From Actinocrispum wychmicini (GTDB lineage Bacteria; Actinomycetota; Actinomycetes; Mycobacteriales; Pseudonocardiaceae), in contig NZ_SLWS01000019.1 in the NCBI RefSeq assembly GCF_004345645.1, positions 1 through 64,000 of the forward strand: DNA of 64,000 bases, in the 5' to 3' direction. The position numbers and the translations under genes were made by a program. The notes under the pieces were generated by a model. That model made no database searches. It had not been told where the DNA came from and saw only the letters and a program-made list of their open reading frames with translations. Positions 54,235 to 63,201 of the stretch are shown piece by piece (positions within the stretch are counted from its first letter, which is position 1; each line of letters starts with the position of its first letter).

Positions 54235-55146
54235 ATGACTTGGCGATGGCAGCTCGCCCGTCAACTGGACGCCATGGGGCCGATGACGCGCGGCCGGTAC
54301 CTGCCCGATCCCGACCTGGCGCCGGAGCCGGTTCCCGGCGAACGGTTCCTGGACAGCGGGTTCCTCTGCGAGGCGATCGCCCGTGCCCAACCCACCTCGC
54401 AAGACGCTGATCCGCGGATCGGCGTCTCCCGGATGTCCCGGCAGTACTGCGCGGCGCTGACCTGTGTCGCGCTGGTCGGGCTGGCCAACGGCGTCGGCGT
54501 CGACCTGTCCCCCGGCCGCGTCTCCGTGGTGTTCCGCGACCACTTGCCGTCCCGGATCGCCCTGCGGCGCGGCTACCGGGCCCGGCACGTGCTCCGGTGT
54601 TCCGACCGGCCGACCCGTTTCCCGGTGACCGGGCCGGCCGTGGCCACCGTCGAGCAGTTGCGTGAGCACGTCTGGACCAGCCTGTACGCGCGCAACCTGG
54701 CGCCGATGTTCGCGGCCGCCGTGTCGCTGGTGAACGTCCCCGACCGTCTGCTGTGGACGAACGCGGCCGAGTGGGTCGGCGTGGTGATGGACGCCGCCAT
54801 CGAGTACCTGCCGCCGGCGCTGGCCAGGCCGGTGGTCACCGAGTGTCACGCGCTGCTGGACGCGCGAACCCTGCCGGGGCTGGCCGGCAACCCCATGCGT
54901 GGCCTGGTCGAGTGGTTCGCGTTCGACGACAAGGAGCCCAAGCAGGGCATCCAGACCCGGCACCTGTGCTGCCTGGCGTACCTGCACAGCGACCGCGCGG
55001 GCCGGCTGTGTTCGAACTGTCCGCTGCTGCCGTTGCCGGACCGGGCCGCGCTGGTCCGCGAACGGCGGGGCTTCGGCATGGTCCACCCGCGTGAGCCGGC
55101 GGACGCGGCCATCGAGACCGGGCTCAGGCCGACGTCTTCGCCCTGA
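54235..55146 (+). CDS. FhuF-like (2Fe-2S) protein
   Basis: A 303-residue protein. The C-terminal segment CCLAYLHSDRAGRLCSNC near residues 245-262 has the C-C-x10-C-x2-C spacing of the FhuF siderophore-iron reductase [2Fe-2S] site. The N-terminal part has the FhuF-like helical layout. It probably reduces ferric siderophores in the cytoplasm. It overlaps the convergent patatin gene by 23 bases at its 3' end. Confidence 0.85.
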   Translation: MTWRWQLARQLDAMGPMTRGRYLPDPDLAPEPVPGERFLDSGFLCEAIARAQPTSQDADPRIGVSRMSRQYCAALTCVALVGLANGVGVDLSPGRVSVVFRDHLPSRIALRRGYRARHVLRCSDRPTRFPVTGPAVATVEQLREHVWTSLYARNLAPMFAAAVSLVNVPDRLLWTNAAEWVGVVMDAAIEYLPPALARPVVTECHALLDARTLPGLAGNPMRGLVEWFAFDDKEPKQGIQTRHLCCLAYLHSDRAGRLCSNCPLLPLPDRAALVRERRGFGMVHPREPADAAIETGLRPTSSP

Positions 55147-58100
55147 TCGCCTTGGCGACCCGCCGGCCGGCCGGGGTCAGGGCGAACGCGCCGCCGCTCG
55201 CCGGGCACCTGGCCAGGTGCCGGTTCACCATGCCCTGGGTGGTGAGGCGCTGGCACAGCTTGGCCTCGACCGTGGCCAGGGACGCGCGATCGTCTTTCTT
55301 GTAGACGGCCGGGCCGGCCTCGTTGATCAGCTTGTGGCGAACCTCGGCACGGGCGCGCCACGGCACGTACCACGGGACGACCAGCAGCAGTACGGCGGCG
55401 AACGCGATCGCGGTGGCCATCGCGGCCTTCGCCCACCAAGGCGCGACCGACCACCAGGCGCCCGAGAACGGCGTTTCCGGCGCCACGAACGACAGGCCGA
55501 TCGCGGCGGCCACGTAACAGCCGCCGTACACGACCGCCCAGGTCGCCGCCGACGCGGCCGGGTCCTGCGTGGGCGGGTCGGTCCACGTGTCCTTGCCGGG
55601 CTCCTGCTGCCAGGTCCGCAGGGTCCGGCCGCTGAAGTAGCTGAACACACCGGAGGCCACGACGATCCCCGCCGCCACACCGACCACCAGCGCCTGGTTG
55701 TGGTTGAGGAACGCGAGCACTCCGGACAGCACGATCCCCACGCACGCGGCGATGATGGCGAGCCCGGCCAGCGGCCCGAGCCAGTGCTTCGCCTTCACCC
55801 ACGGCACGAAGTTCCGCTTCAGCTTCGCGAGCCCGCCCATCGGGGTCAGCGTCGCCCCGGGCAGGCTGCCGATCAGCAGCAATGCGGCCACAAACAGCAC
55901 AATCCCCACCAGTCCGGCCATGCCTCGCCCGGTGGCTTTCGTCGCCTCGGTGGCCCCGTACGTCACCATGGTCACGCCGGGTGACAACAGTACGAGCCCG
56001 TGGAGCATGCTCCCGGTCCGCAACGCGCTGTACCCGAACGCCGCCAGCACAGCGCCGGCGCCGACCGCGGCTCCCGGCGTCTCCGCCCAGTCGGGCAACG
56101 CCCCCAGCACCGCGAGAACCAGCAGCAGCCCACCGGCCGCCAGCCCGAACTGGCCCAGGAACCGGGCCAGCTGGCCGCCCCGGGTCAGGCCGAGGATCGT
56201 CCAGTACGGCAACAGCACCAGCCCACGCAACGACCGGGTCACCGGCCGGGCGGCCTTCACCCCCAGCTTGTCGCTGTCCACCACGGTGATCGCGGTGGCC
56301 GCCGCGCTCGCGGCGGTCCGGATCATCTGGTCGCTGGCGGCCTCCTCGCCGAGCGGCTCCCGGCCGATCCCGGCCCGGTCGAACGCCTGCAGCGCCTTCA
56401 GTCCTATGTCGACGGTGTGCGCGGACAGCTCCTGCCCGGCCGGGAGATGCTCGATCTGGTCCACAAGGGACGCGTACTGCTTGACGAAGCGTGCACTGTT
56501 GGACCGGGTGCTGGCACCGTCCACGCCGTCGGCCAGGACCGCCCGGCGAACCTCCGGCAGCTCCTGAAGGACGACCTGGATGTGCAAGGACCACGCGACC
56601 AGTTCGGCCAGGTACGGGCAGGTCGCGGGCAGCGCCGAGCCGGGTTCGGCGGCGTACGCGAACGTGAGCTCGTCGATCGCGTTGTCCCGGCAGGCCACGA
56701 TGTCCTTGTCGGTGGGTGTGTCGCCGAACAGCTTGGTGACCAGTTCGCCGACCACCTTGCTGGCCAGCGTCCTGGCCGCCTCGGCGCGCTCCTCCTCGGT
56801 GAGGGTGCCGGCCGGCAGCAGGCCGGCCAGGTCGGCGGAGCGGCGGACCCGGGCCGGGTCGAGCAGGACCCGGCAGAGCATGCTGGCCGCGTCCATCCGG
56901 CCCCAGGTCCAGTCGTTGGCCCGCCAGGACCGCTTGAGGAACCCGGAGAACCGGGACAGCGAGTAGCCGCCGGCCTTGTCGTCCGGGTCGACGCTGTAGC
57001 GGGCGAAGGCGTTCTCGGTCTGCAGGCTGATCTGCGCCAGCTCGACCTGCTGTTCCTCGGGGGACTCGGAGTCGTCGGCCAGGCACGTGGTCGCCACTTC
57101 GAGCGCCAGCAGCCGCGACAGCGACCGGAACGGCTGCGGCAGCGTCGCGTCCGGGTCGTCATCGGCCTGGCTGGCCAACTCCTGCCAGGCTTCCAGGCTG
57201 GGGTCCCGCAGCAGCATCGACCGGTCCGCTGTGGACAGTGCGGCGGCGCCGGTGTCGAACGCCCGCGCGATGTCCAAGATGTACCCGCGGACCAGGTTTC
57301 CCTCTGTTCCCTTCATTTCCCGGTCGTACCGGGCGAGGCGGTCGGACCAGCAGTGTGTGTCCGGGGAGACCATCATGTCGGCTTCCCACTCGGCGTGCAT
57401 CGCCTCGCGGAGCGTCCGCAACCGGGCCCGTGCCGAATGCACCTTGCGCCTGGCCTCGTAGACCTGGTGCAGCGCGGCGTCGTTGGGCATCACCCACACC
57501 ACGCGCTTGAGCATGTCCAAAACGGACGCGGCCAGCCGTTCACCGGTGGAGAGGTCCCACGGCCACCCCTCGCTGCCTGGCGCGGCCAGCTGGTCCACCC
57601 CGTTCGGCGGGCAGTCCTTGGGCGCGTACGGCAGTGAGCCGTTCTTGTCGAGCCAGTCCTGGTGGGCGAGTTCGACCGCGTCCCGGATCCGTTCGAACGA
57701 CCACGCCGCCCCGTTGTCGTCCTGGTGCAGCTTGGCGCGGGCGACGACCTGGCGTTCGGCCAGCTTGCGGGCGGCGCGCCGGAGCCGGATGTCGGTGTAG
57801 TGCGGGTAAAGCGTCTCAACGAGCTCGTACAGCCGCCGCGGCAACGGCTCGCCACCTCGAAGGCTTTTCAGCAGGGCGTTGCGGCCGCCGCGCCGGGCGG
57901 CCGCACCCCGGTTGTACTTCTCGATCTCGTCGACGAACGTCCGGTTGCTCTGGCTGGACTGGGCCCGCATGATCGACCGGACCGTGTCGAGCACGCTCGG
58001 CTGGGCCGCGCTGGTCTGCGCCGGCGGGTCGGCGGACGCGGTGGCGTGCGGGAACACCAGGAGCATCACCCGCCGCGTCGGCCCCTCGGCGGGCATCTTG

Positions 58101-58906
58101 TCGATGGCGTCGAGGGCCTCCTTGGTGGGCGTGTTCACCAGGACCCCGCCGTCGACCGCGAACTGGGAGTGGTCGACGCCGTCCTCCCACCAGGACGCGA
58201 TGTGCCGGATCGTGGAGTCCTCGCCGACCCCGACGAACGACGGCTCGAACGCGACCGGGAACGACGCGGACGACCGGGCGGCCAGCGCGAGCTGGCGGGT
58301 CAGGTCCGGCGGCAGGCCGCCGTCCTCGGTCCGGAAGTCGTCCCGCCCCTGCCGGGTGAACTGGAAGATGCCCTGGTGGATCCGCTGCGTGAGGCGCTGC
58401 CCCAACGCGTCGGTCGTGGTCTTGGTCCGGCCCTGCAGCAGGGTCGTGGTCACGCGCAGGTCGATCGGCCGGTCCGCCGCCTCGCTGGGTTCGTACCGCG
58501 CGGTCAGCCGGCGCATGGCGTCTTCGAGCCTCGGCAGGAAGAACTCGTCGCCTTTCAGCAGCGACACCGGCGCGCCCTTGAACGGGGTGCGCAGCAGCAG
58601 GTCCATCCGGCCCTGCTCGGCCCACAGCTCACGCAGGTTGCTCAGGTCCGCCCTCGGGTTGACCTGCGCCAACGCCAACGCGGCCCCGTTGATGCCGCCG
58701 GCCGACGTCCCGCTGATCACGTCCGCCCGCGCGGACGCCCCCACCAGGCCCAACAGGTGCTCGTACGCGCCGGTGCGGCGAGTGAGCCGGTCCAGTTCGA
58801 GGACCACCCCGCCCATCCACACCGCCAGGCTGACGCCGCCGTTGAGGACGACGGCGAACCGGACCTCTTCCTGAGTCAGATCATCGGCCACGGCGACCAT
58901 CCCCAC
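55124..58906 (-). CDS. patatin-like phospholipase-domain protein with membrane C-terminus
   Basis: A 1260-residue protein. The patatin domain has GGVSLAVWMGG near residue 23, the nucleophile elbow GTSAGG near 66, and the catalytic Asp in FAVDGGVLVNTP near 250. The middle fits a DUF3376-type region. About seven membrane segments follow near residues 940-1190 (for example LAAGGLLLVLAVLGALP and LVGIVLFVAALLLIG). A long tail ends the protein. It would be a membrane-anchored lipase; the substrate is unknown. Confidence 0.88.
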   Translation of the reverse strand: MGMVAVADDLTQEEVRFAVVLNGGVSLAVWMGGVVLELDRLTRRTGAYEHLLGLVGASARADVISGTSAGGINGAALALAQVNPRADLSNLRELWAEQGRMDLLLRTPFKGAPVSLLKGDEFFLPRLEDAMRRLTARYEPSEAADRPIDLRVTTTLLQGRTKTTTDALGQRLTQRIHQGIFQFTRQGRDDFRTEDGGLPPDLTRQLALAARSSASFPVAFEPSFVGVGEDSTIRHIASWWEDGVDHSQFAVDGGVLVNTPTKEALDAIDKMPAEGPTRRVMLLVFPHATASADPPAQTSAAQPSVLDTVRSIMRAQSSQSNRTFVDEIEKYNRGAAARRGGRNALLKSLRGGEPLPRRLYELVETLYPHYTDIRLRRAARKLAERQVVARAKLHQDDNGAAWSFERIRDAVELAHQDWLDKNGSLPYAPKDCPPNGVDQLAAPGSEGWPWDLSTGERLAASVLDMLKRVVWVMPNDAALHQVYEARRKVHSARARLRTLREAMHAEWEADMMVSPDTHCWSDRLARYDREMKGTEGNLVRGYILDIARAFDTGAAALSTADRSMLLRDPSLEAWQELASQADDDPDATLPQPFRSLSRLLALEVATTCLADDSESPEEQQVELAQISLQTENAFARYSVDPDDKAGGYSLSRFSGFLKRSWRANDWTWGRMDAASMLCRVLLDPARVRRSADLAGLLPAGTLTEEERAEAARTLASKVVGELVTKLFGDTPTDKDIVACRDNAIDELTFAYAAEPGSALPATCPYLAELVAWSLHIQVVLQELPEVRRAVLADGVDGASTRSNSARFVKQYASLVDQIEHLPAGQELSAHTVDIGLKALQAFDRAGIGREPLGEEAASDQMIRTAASAAATAITVVDSDKLGVKAARPVTRSLRGLVLLPYWTILGLTRGGQLARFLGQFGLAAGGLLLVLAVLGALPDWAETPGAAVGAGAVLAAFGYSALRTGSMLHGLVLLSPGVTMVTYGATEATKATGRGMAGLVGIVLFVAALLLIGSLPGATLTPMGGLAKLKRNFVPWVKAKHWLGPLAGLAIIAACVGIVLSGVLAFLNHNQALVVGVAAGIVVASGVFSYFSGRTLRTWQQEPGKDTWTDPPTQDPAASAATWAVVYGGCYVAAAIGLSFVAPETPFSGAWWSVAPWWAKAAMATAIAFAAVLLLVVPWYVPWRARAEVRHKLINEAGPAVYKKDDRASLATVEAKLCQRLTTQGMVNRHLARCPASGGAFALTPAGRRVAKAIRAKTSA

Positions 58907-59019
58907 CCTGCGTCTCTACCCCGTTCTCGACGCCCAATGATCGGCCAAACGCACTAGAGGGTTACTCTTCGCCACCCATCCGTGATCCCGGTTCGCTGAA
59001 TCGGAGCAACTCGGTCGCC

Positions 59020-59352
59020 CTAAGGGGCATCCCGCAGCGGCCAGACCTCGACCACGCCGTGCGCGACCGCACACGGCGTCCTCGACACCAGCTGGATGGC
59101 CTCCGCCAGCGACTCGGCCTCGAAGATCCCGAACCCGGCGACCGGGAGCGCCGACGACATGAACGCGCCACTTTCCACGGACCTGCCGGCACTGTCGGGG
59201 TTGCGCACCCGCACAGGCGGATCAGCGATCCCCATCACCGCTCCCGCCGCGCTCATCCGGGCGTCATGCGCATGCGCCTCGTCCCGCACCGCCGGGTCGG
59301 TCCGGTCGTAGCCTTCCTGGTCGCCGTACCCGATGGTCACGAATTTCGGCAT
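59020..59352 (-). CDS. YciI/DGPF-like protein
   Basis: A 110-residue protein. ATG 59352 has AAGGAGG upstream. PKFVTIGYGDQEGYDRTDPAV near the start and AGFGIFEAESLAEAIQLVSRTPCAV in the C-terminus match the YCII-related fold. Its function in this group is not established. It is read 63 bases after the SDR gene. Confidence 0.75.
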   Translation of the reverse strand: MPKFVTIGYGDQEGYDRTDPAVRDEAHAHDARMSAAGAVMGIADPPVRVRNPDSAGRSVESGAFMSSALPVAGFGIFEAESLAEAIQLVSRTPCAVAHGVVEVWPLRDAP

Positions 59353-59415
59353 CGCAGGTCCTCCTTCGGTCCGTACTGGCTGTTCGCCGGTACTGACCAA
59401 CGAGGCGCCGCGAAC

Positions 59416-60156
59416 TCATCGGGCCGTTCGCACCCAGTCCTCGTACCGCGTGGGTGCCAGGTGTGCGTCCGGGCCGGCGATGAGCACGTCACCGGTGACG
59501 GCGGCGAACATGCCGGCGGTGTCGTCGGTGACGACAGTCCGGTTGTCATGGTGGGCCGCCAGGGTGATCCGGCCGAGTTCGTCGAGGGCGAAGACCTCCG
59601 GGCCGGCGAAGTTCCGGATCCCCTGCAGCGGGGCGCCGGTGGCGACCTCGACGACCGCGTCGACGACGTCCGCGGCGGCCATCGGCTGCACGCGGGTGGC
59701 AGGAAGGCGCACGGTGGTGTCGTCGGACGTCCACGACAGGACCGCTGCCATGAACTCGAAGAACTGGGTGACACGCACGACGGAGTACGGCGTCGGCCCT
59801 TGGCGGAGCAGGTCCTCCTGCAGGGTCTTGGCCCGGTAGTAATCCAACTGGGGCACCAGGTCCACGCCGACGATCGACAGGACCACCTGGTGCCGGACAC
59901 CGGCGCGGTCGCCCGCGGCCAACAGGTTGTCCATCGAGGTGCGGAAGAAGTCCAGGGACGCCTCGTCGAAGGTCGGCGAGTTCGCCAGGTTGACCACCGC
60001 GTCGGCGCCGTCCAGCGCCTGGTCCAGGCCGTTTCCGGTGAGCAGGTCGACGCCGGTGGACGGGGCCGCTGGCACAGCCTCGTGGCCGGCGGCGGTCAGC
60101 TTCCGAACCACCTGCGAGCCGATCCGTCCGGTACCGCCGATGACAGTGAGCTTCAT
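59416..60156 (-). CDS. NAD(P)-binding atypical SDR
   Basis: A 246-residue protein. The N-terminal Rossmann motif is VIGGTGRIGSQVV (GxxGxxG). DAVVNLANSP and VVRVTQFFEFM follow, as in NmrA-like SDRs that often regulate or reduce in secondary metabolism. ATG 60156 is used. It is read leftward next to a small acidic gene. Confidence 0.87.
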   Translation of the reverse strand: MKLTVIGGTGRIGSQVVRKLTAAGHEAVPAAPSTGVDLLTGNGLDQALDGADAVVNLANSPTFDEASLDFFRTSMDNLLAAGDRAGVRHQVVLSIVGVDLVPQLDYYRAKTLQEDLLRQGPTPYSVVRVTQFFEFMAAVLSWTSDDTTVRLPATRVQPMAAADVVDAVVEVATGAPLQGIRNFAGPEVFALDELGRITLAAHHDNRTVVTDDTAGMFAAVTGDVLIAGPDAHLAPTRYEDWVRTAR

Positions 60157-60169
60157 GGCTTCCACCTTG

Positions 60170-60400
60170 TCAGTCGATGGGGCCGCGCAGGGTCAACATC
60201 ACCCGCAACACGTGCTCGACGGCGGTGGGGAACACCGCGCCGCGCAACTCGTCACGGGTGGCCAGGTTCCGGGAGGCGAACTCCAGCATGCCGTCCTCGC
60301 CCATCCGCCTGACGACCAGCCCGGCGACCTCCTCCAGATCGAGGTCCGGGTGGTCCAGGCGGGTGAGCGCGAACTCGATGACGAGCTCTTCGTCCGTCAT
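60170..60400 (-). CDS. small acidic hypothetical protein
   Basis: A 76-residue protein with a natural acidic/helical composition (ELVIEFALTRLDHPDLDLEEVAGLVVRRMGED). No family is recognised. It ends 13 bases before the SDR gene and is likely co-transcribed. Confidence 0.65.
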   Translation of the reverse strand: MTDEELVIEFALTRLDHPDLDLEEVAGLVVRRMGEDGMLEFASRNLATRDELRGAVFPTAVEHVLRVMLTLRGPID

Positions 60401-60427
60401 CCCGCCTCCCTACCTACCTGGTCGAGC

Positions 60428-61363
60428 CTAGTCGTGTCGTCGGGCGTTGGCGGTCACCGCTGTGGCCGCGGCGGCGGTGCACAGGACGACCGCGGCCAAG
60501 GCGATGAGGGTCTTGGCGTCGGGGTGGGCCAGGGATTGGCCGCGGCCGGCCTGCCAGGCGACCACCGCGAACAGCCCGGTGTAGCCGAGGGCGGCGACGC
60601 GGACGAGCCGGCCGCGGACCTTCTCAGTGCGCAGCCATGTCGCCCTGCCGACGAGCGCGGTCACCAACAGCAGCACGGTGATGCCGTGCAGGCCGACGAA
60701 GTGTGGTACCCGGAAGTCGCCGCCGGTCATGCTCCAGTGGGTGATGGGCATGCCGTGCCCGTCGGGGTCGCCGATGCCGTGTCCCTGGTACATCTGGACC
60801 TGCTGGCCGTTGGCGTCGGTGACCATGCGGGGGTGGACCTCGGTGACCATCCAGTAGACGGGCACGAGCATGCCGCCCGTGGCCAGCGCGATGCCCGCCC
60901 GGACCGCCGTCACCACGGCCCGGTCACCAGTCCGTTGGAACAGCACGAGCCCGGCGATGGCCAGTTGGACAAGGAACAACGCGGCCACACCGTAGGTGAA
61001 CGCCTGGGTGGTCGCTTGGTTGATCGGGTCGGACAGGTTGGAGTTGAAGTGGCTGAACGTGCCGCGCGCGGCCTGCACGGTGATGCCGGCGACCTCGACG
61101 GTGGCGGCCACAGCGAACGCGGTGCCCAGCCACCAGCCGAAGCGTGCGGCCTTGTGCAGCTTGGTCAACAGCCAGGCGAGCGTGCCGGAGTAGACGGCGA
61201 ACGCGAAACCGAACTTCAACGGCTTGACCCACACCGACTCGTCGAGGAGCGTGCGGTGGTCGACGAGCAAGCCGATGCCGGCGACCAGGGCGAGCCCGAT
61301 CATCAGAGTCACGTTCGTCATCAGCGGGCGGTGCCACTGCTTCCAGGGGCTGAACACGGCCAT
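60428..61363 (-). CDS. multi-pass membrane protein
   Basis: A 311-residue protein with about eight likely membrane segments, among them VTLMIGLALVAGIGLLVDH, FGFAFAVYSGTLAWLLTKL, ALFLVQLAIAGLVLF and FVGLHGITVLLLVTALVG. A central loop is polar and contains His residues. No family is recognised with confidence. ATG 61363 is used. It is divergent from the MerR regulator at 61481, about 117 bases away. Confidence 0.8.
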   Translation of the reverse strand: MAVFSPWKQWHRPLMTNVTLMIGLALVAGIGLLVDHRTLLDESVWVKPLKFGFAFAVYSGTLAWLLTKLHKAARFGWWLGTAFAVAATVEVAGITVQAARGTFSHFNSNLSDPINQATTQAFTYGVAALFLVQLAIAGLVLFQRTGDRAVVTAVRAGIALATGGMLVPVYWMVTEVHPRMVTDANGQQVQMYQGHGIGDPDGHGMPITHWSMTGGDFRVPHFVGLHGITVLLLVTALVGRATWLRTEKVRGRLVRVAALGYTGLFAVVAWQAGRGQSLAHPDAKTLIALAAVVLCTAAAATAVTANARRHD

Positions 61364-61480
61364 CGTCTCCTTCGTGGTCACAGCGATGGAGCCATGGTCG
61401 AAGGCTGACGCAGGGTCAAGGTCAAGCCGCCGCGCCCAGTTCGCCGGGAACCGGCCACAATGTGCGTCCAGGAGGTCTCG

Positions 61481-62254
61481 TTGCTCACCATCAAGCGGCT
61501 CGCGGAGTACGTCGGGGTGACAGTGCGCGCGGTGCGCCACTATCACCAGACCGGCCTGCTCCCCGAGCCCGAACGCGACGCCTCCGGATACCGGCGCTAT
61601 GACGCACAGGCGGTCGTGCACCTGATCCGCATCAAGACGATGGCTGAGGCCGGCGTGCCACTGACCCGGATCCAGGAGTTGATGGCCGCTGACCCCGAGC
61701 GGTTCGCCCAGGCGGTCGACGAGATCGACCAGGCACTGGCGCGACAGATCGAGGAACTGCGACAGCGCCGGCGCCGGGTCGCCGGCCTCGTCGCCGGCGA
61801 GCACCTGTTCCTGCCGGCCGAGATCGCGGAGTACATCGAGGAGTTGCGCGCCCTCGGCGTCAGTGAGCGTGGTGTGCTGGTGGAACGCGACGGCTGGATC
61901 ATGTTGGCGGCCAACTATCCCGACAAGGCTCTGGAGTGGATCGCGCAGAAGCGCGCGCAGTTGGCCGACACCGGCTTCCGGCAGTTCTACCGCACCTACG
62001 ACCAGGCCCACGACTGGGATCCCACCGACCCCCGGCTGGCCGACCTGGCCGACACGATGGCCGACCGCTTCCTGCGGGAGGTCGAGGCCGCTGGTGTGGA
62101 CACCGCGGACTGGACGATGCAGAAAGTGCTGTCCGACGACGAGCAGGCCCTGCTCGGGGCCTATGTGAACGACTACTCCCCGGCGTGGCTCCGGCTCAAC
62201 GAACTCGTCCGCGAACGGGTGGAACGATCCCCTATGACGCGCGATGTGAAGTGA
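61481..62254 (+). CDS. MerR-family transcription regulator
   Basis: A 257-residue regulator. TTG 61481 follows AGGAGG with five bases between. The winged-helix is LTIKRLAEYVGVTVRAVRHYHQTGLLPEP followed by GYRRYDAQAVVHLIRIKTMAEAG. The C-terminal part is long and helical, as in TipA-like or drug-binding MerR regulators. It is a good candidate to control the divergent membrane protein gene. Confidence 0.88.
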   Translation: MLTIKRLAEYVGVTVRAVRHYHQTGLLPEPERDASGYRRYDAQAVVHLIRIKTMAEAGVPLTRIQELMAADPERFAQAVDEIDQALARQIEELRQRRRRVAGLVAGEHLFLPAEIAEYIEELRALGVSERGVLVERDGWIMLAANYPDKALEWIAQKRAQLADTGFRQFYRTYDQAHDWDPTDPRLADLADTMADRFLREVEAAGVDTADWTMQKVLSDDEQALLGAYVNDYSPAWLRLNELVRERVERSPMTRDVK

Positions 62255-62308
62255 GGAACCGGATGAGTGCGCGGAGGATGTGAGTCATCATGCGGCGCAG
62301 TGTCGGGT

Positions 62309-62348
62309 GACCCGGTCGGGACCCTTCCCAGGGTCCCGACCGTGGGTC
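62309..62348. terminator. bidirectional terminator hairpin
   Basis: Arms ggtcgggaccc (62314-62324) and gggtcccgacc (62331-62341) form a perfect 11-base stem with loop ttccca; an outer gaccc/gggtc pair extends it after a small bulge. It lies between the MerR gene and the convergent isomerase gene. Confidence 0.8.
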
Positions 62349-62349
62349 G

Positions 62350-63189
62350 TCAGAACCGCAGGCCGAACAGGTAGTCGTAGCCGACTTTGGCGGTGTGTAG
62401 CGGATCCGTGGGCTGGTCGTGTTCGACGATGAACTCCTGGACGCCTTCGTGCCAGGTGCGGCGGAAGATGTTCGCGAAGTCGATCGCGCCGGTGCCCGGG
62501 TCGGTCATGGTGCCGTCCGGCTTGCGGTCCTTCACGTGGAACTGCAGGACCCGGCCGAAGTTCTGGTACACCAGCCAGACCGGGTCGGCGCCGCCGTTGA
62601 CCGCCCAGAAAAGATCTATCTCCAGGTGCACGTTCAGCTCGGTGGTGCCGCGGGTGAGGATGTCGTACGGCAGTCTGCCCTGGACCGGGCGGAACTCCTG
62701 GTCGTGGTTGTGGTAGCCGAGGTGCAGGCCGGCCTGGCGGACCGCGGCGCCCGCCTTCTCCAGCCGGGTGGCGAACGACTGCCATCCGGCGACCGTGCCG
62801 AAGTTCGAGTACGGGTGCACGATCCTTGTGTTGCCAAGGACTTTGGCGTCCGCGATCACCTGGTCGAGGTTCGCGCCGTCGATGCCCACGTGCGTCGAGG
62901 ACGCGGTGATGTGGTTTCTATCCAAAATGGACTTGAACTCGGCCGCCTGGTAGCCGTACGTTCCGGCCAGTTCGACCCGGCGGTACCCGATGTCCGCCAG
63001 GGCCGACAGGGTCCCCGGCACGTCCTTCTCCAGCAGCGACCGCAGTGAGTACAGCTGGATGCTGATCGCGTCCGGCGGGACGCGCAGGCGGCCCCGGCCA
63101 CCCGTGTCCGCGGCGGCGACGTTGGGCAGGGTGGCCGCCGCGCCCAGCGCGGCGGCACCGGCGAGCATCGCCCGTCTCGACATTCCCAT
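62350..63189 (-). CDS. sugar phosphate isomerase/epimerase-type protein with Tat signal
   Basis: A 279-residue protein. The N-terminus SRRAMLAGAAALGAAATLP is a twin-arginine signal. The body is a TIM-barrel of the AP endonuclease 2 / xylose isomerase-like type: FEL-type strands and metal ligands are seen in HNHDQEFRPV, LEIDLFWAVNGGADP, and HVKDRKPDG. It would act outside the membrane on a sugar. It ends 13 bases before the next gene's stop-start gap and is co-directional with the partial isomerase. Confidence 0.86.
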   Translation of the reverse strand: MGMSRRAMLAGAAALGAAATLPNVAAADTGGRGRLRVPPDAISIQLYSLRSLLEKDVPGTLSALADIGYRRVELAGTYGYQAAEFKSILDRNHITASSTHVGIDGANLDQVIADAKVLGNTRIVHPYSNFGTVAGWQSFATRLEKAGAAVRQAGLHLGYHNHDQEFRPVQGRLPYDILTRGTTELNVHLEIDLFWAVNGGADPVWLVYQNFGRVLQFHVKDRKPDGTMTDPGTGAIDFANIFRRTWHEGVQEFIVEHDQPTDPLHTAKVGYDYLFGLRF

Positions 63190-63201
63190 GGCTTGATCCC
63201 T

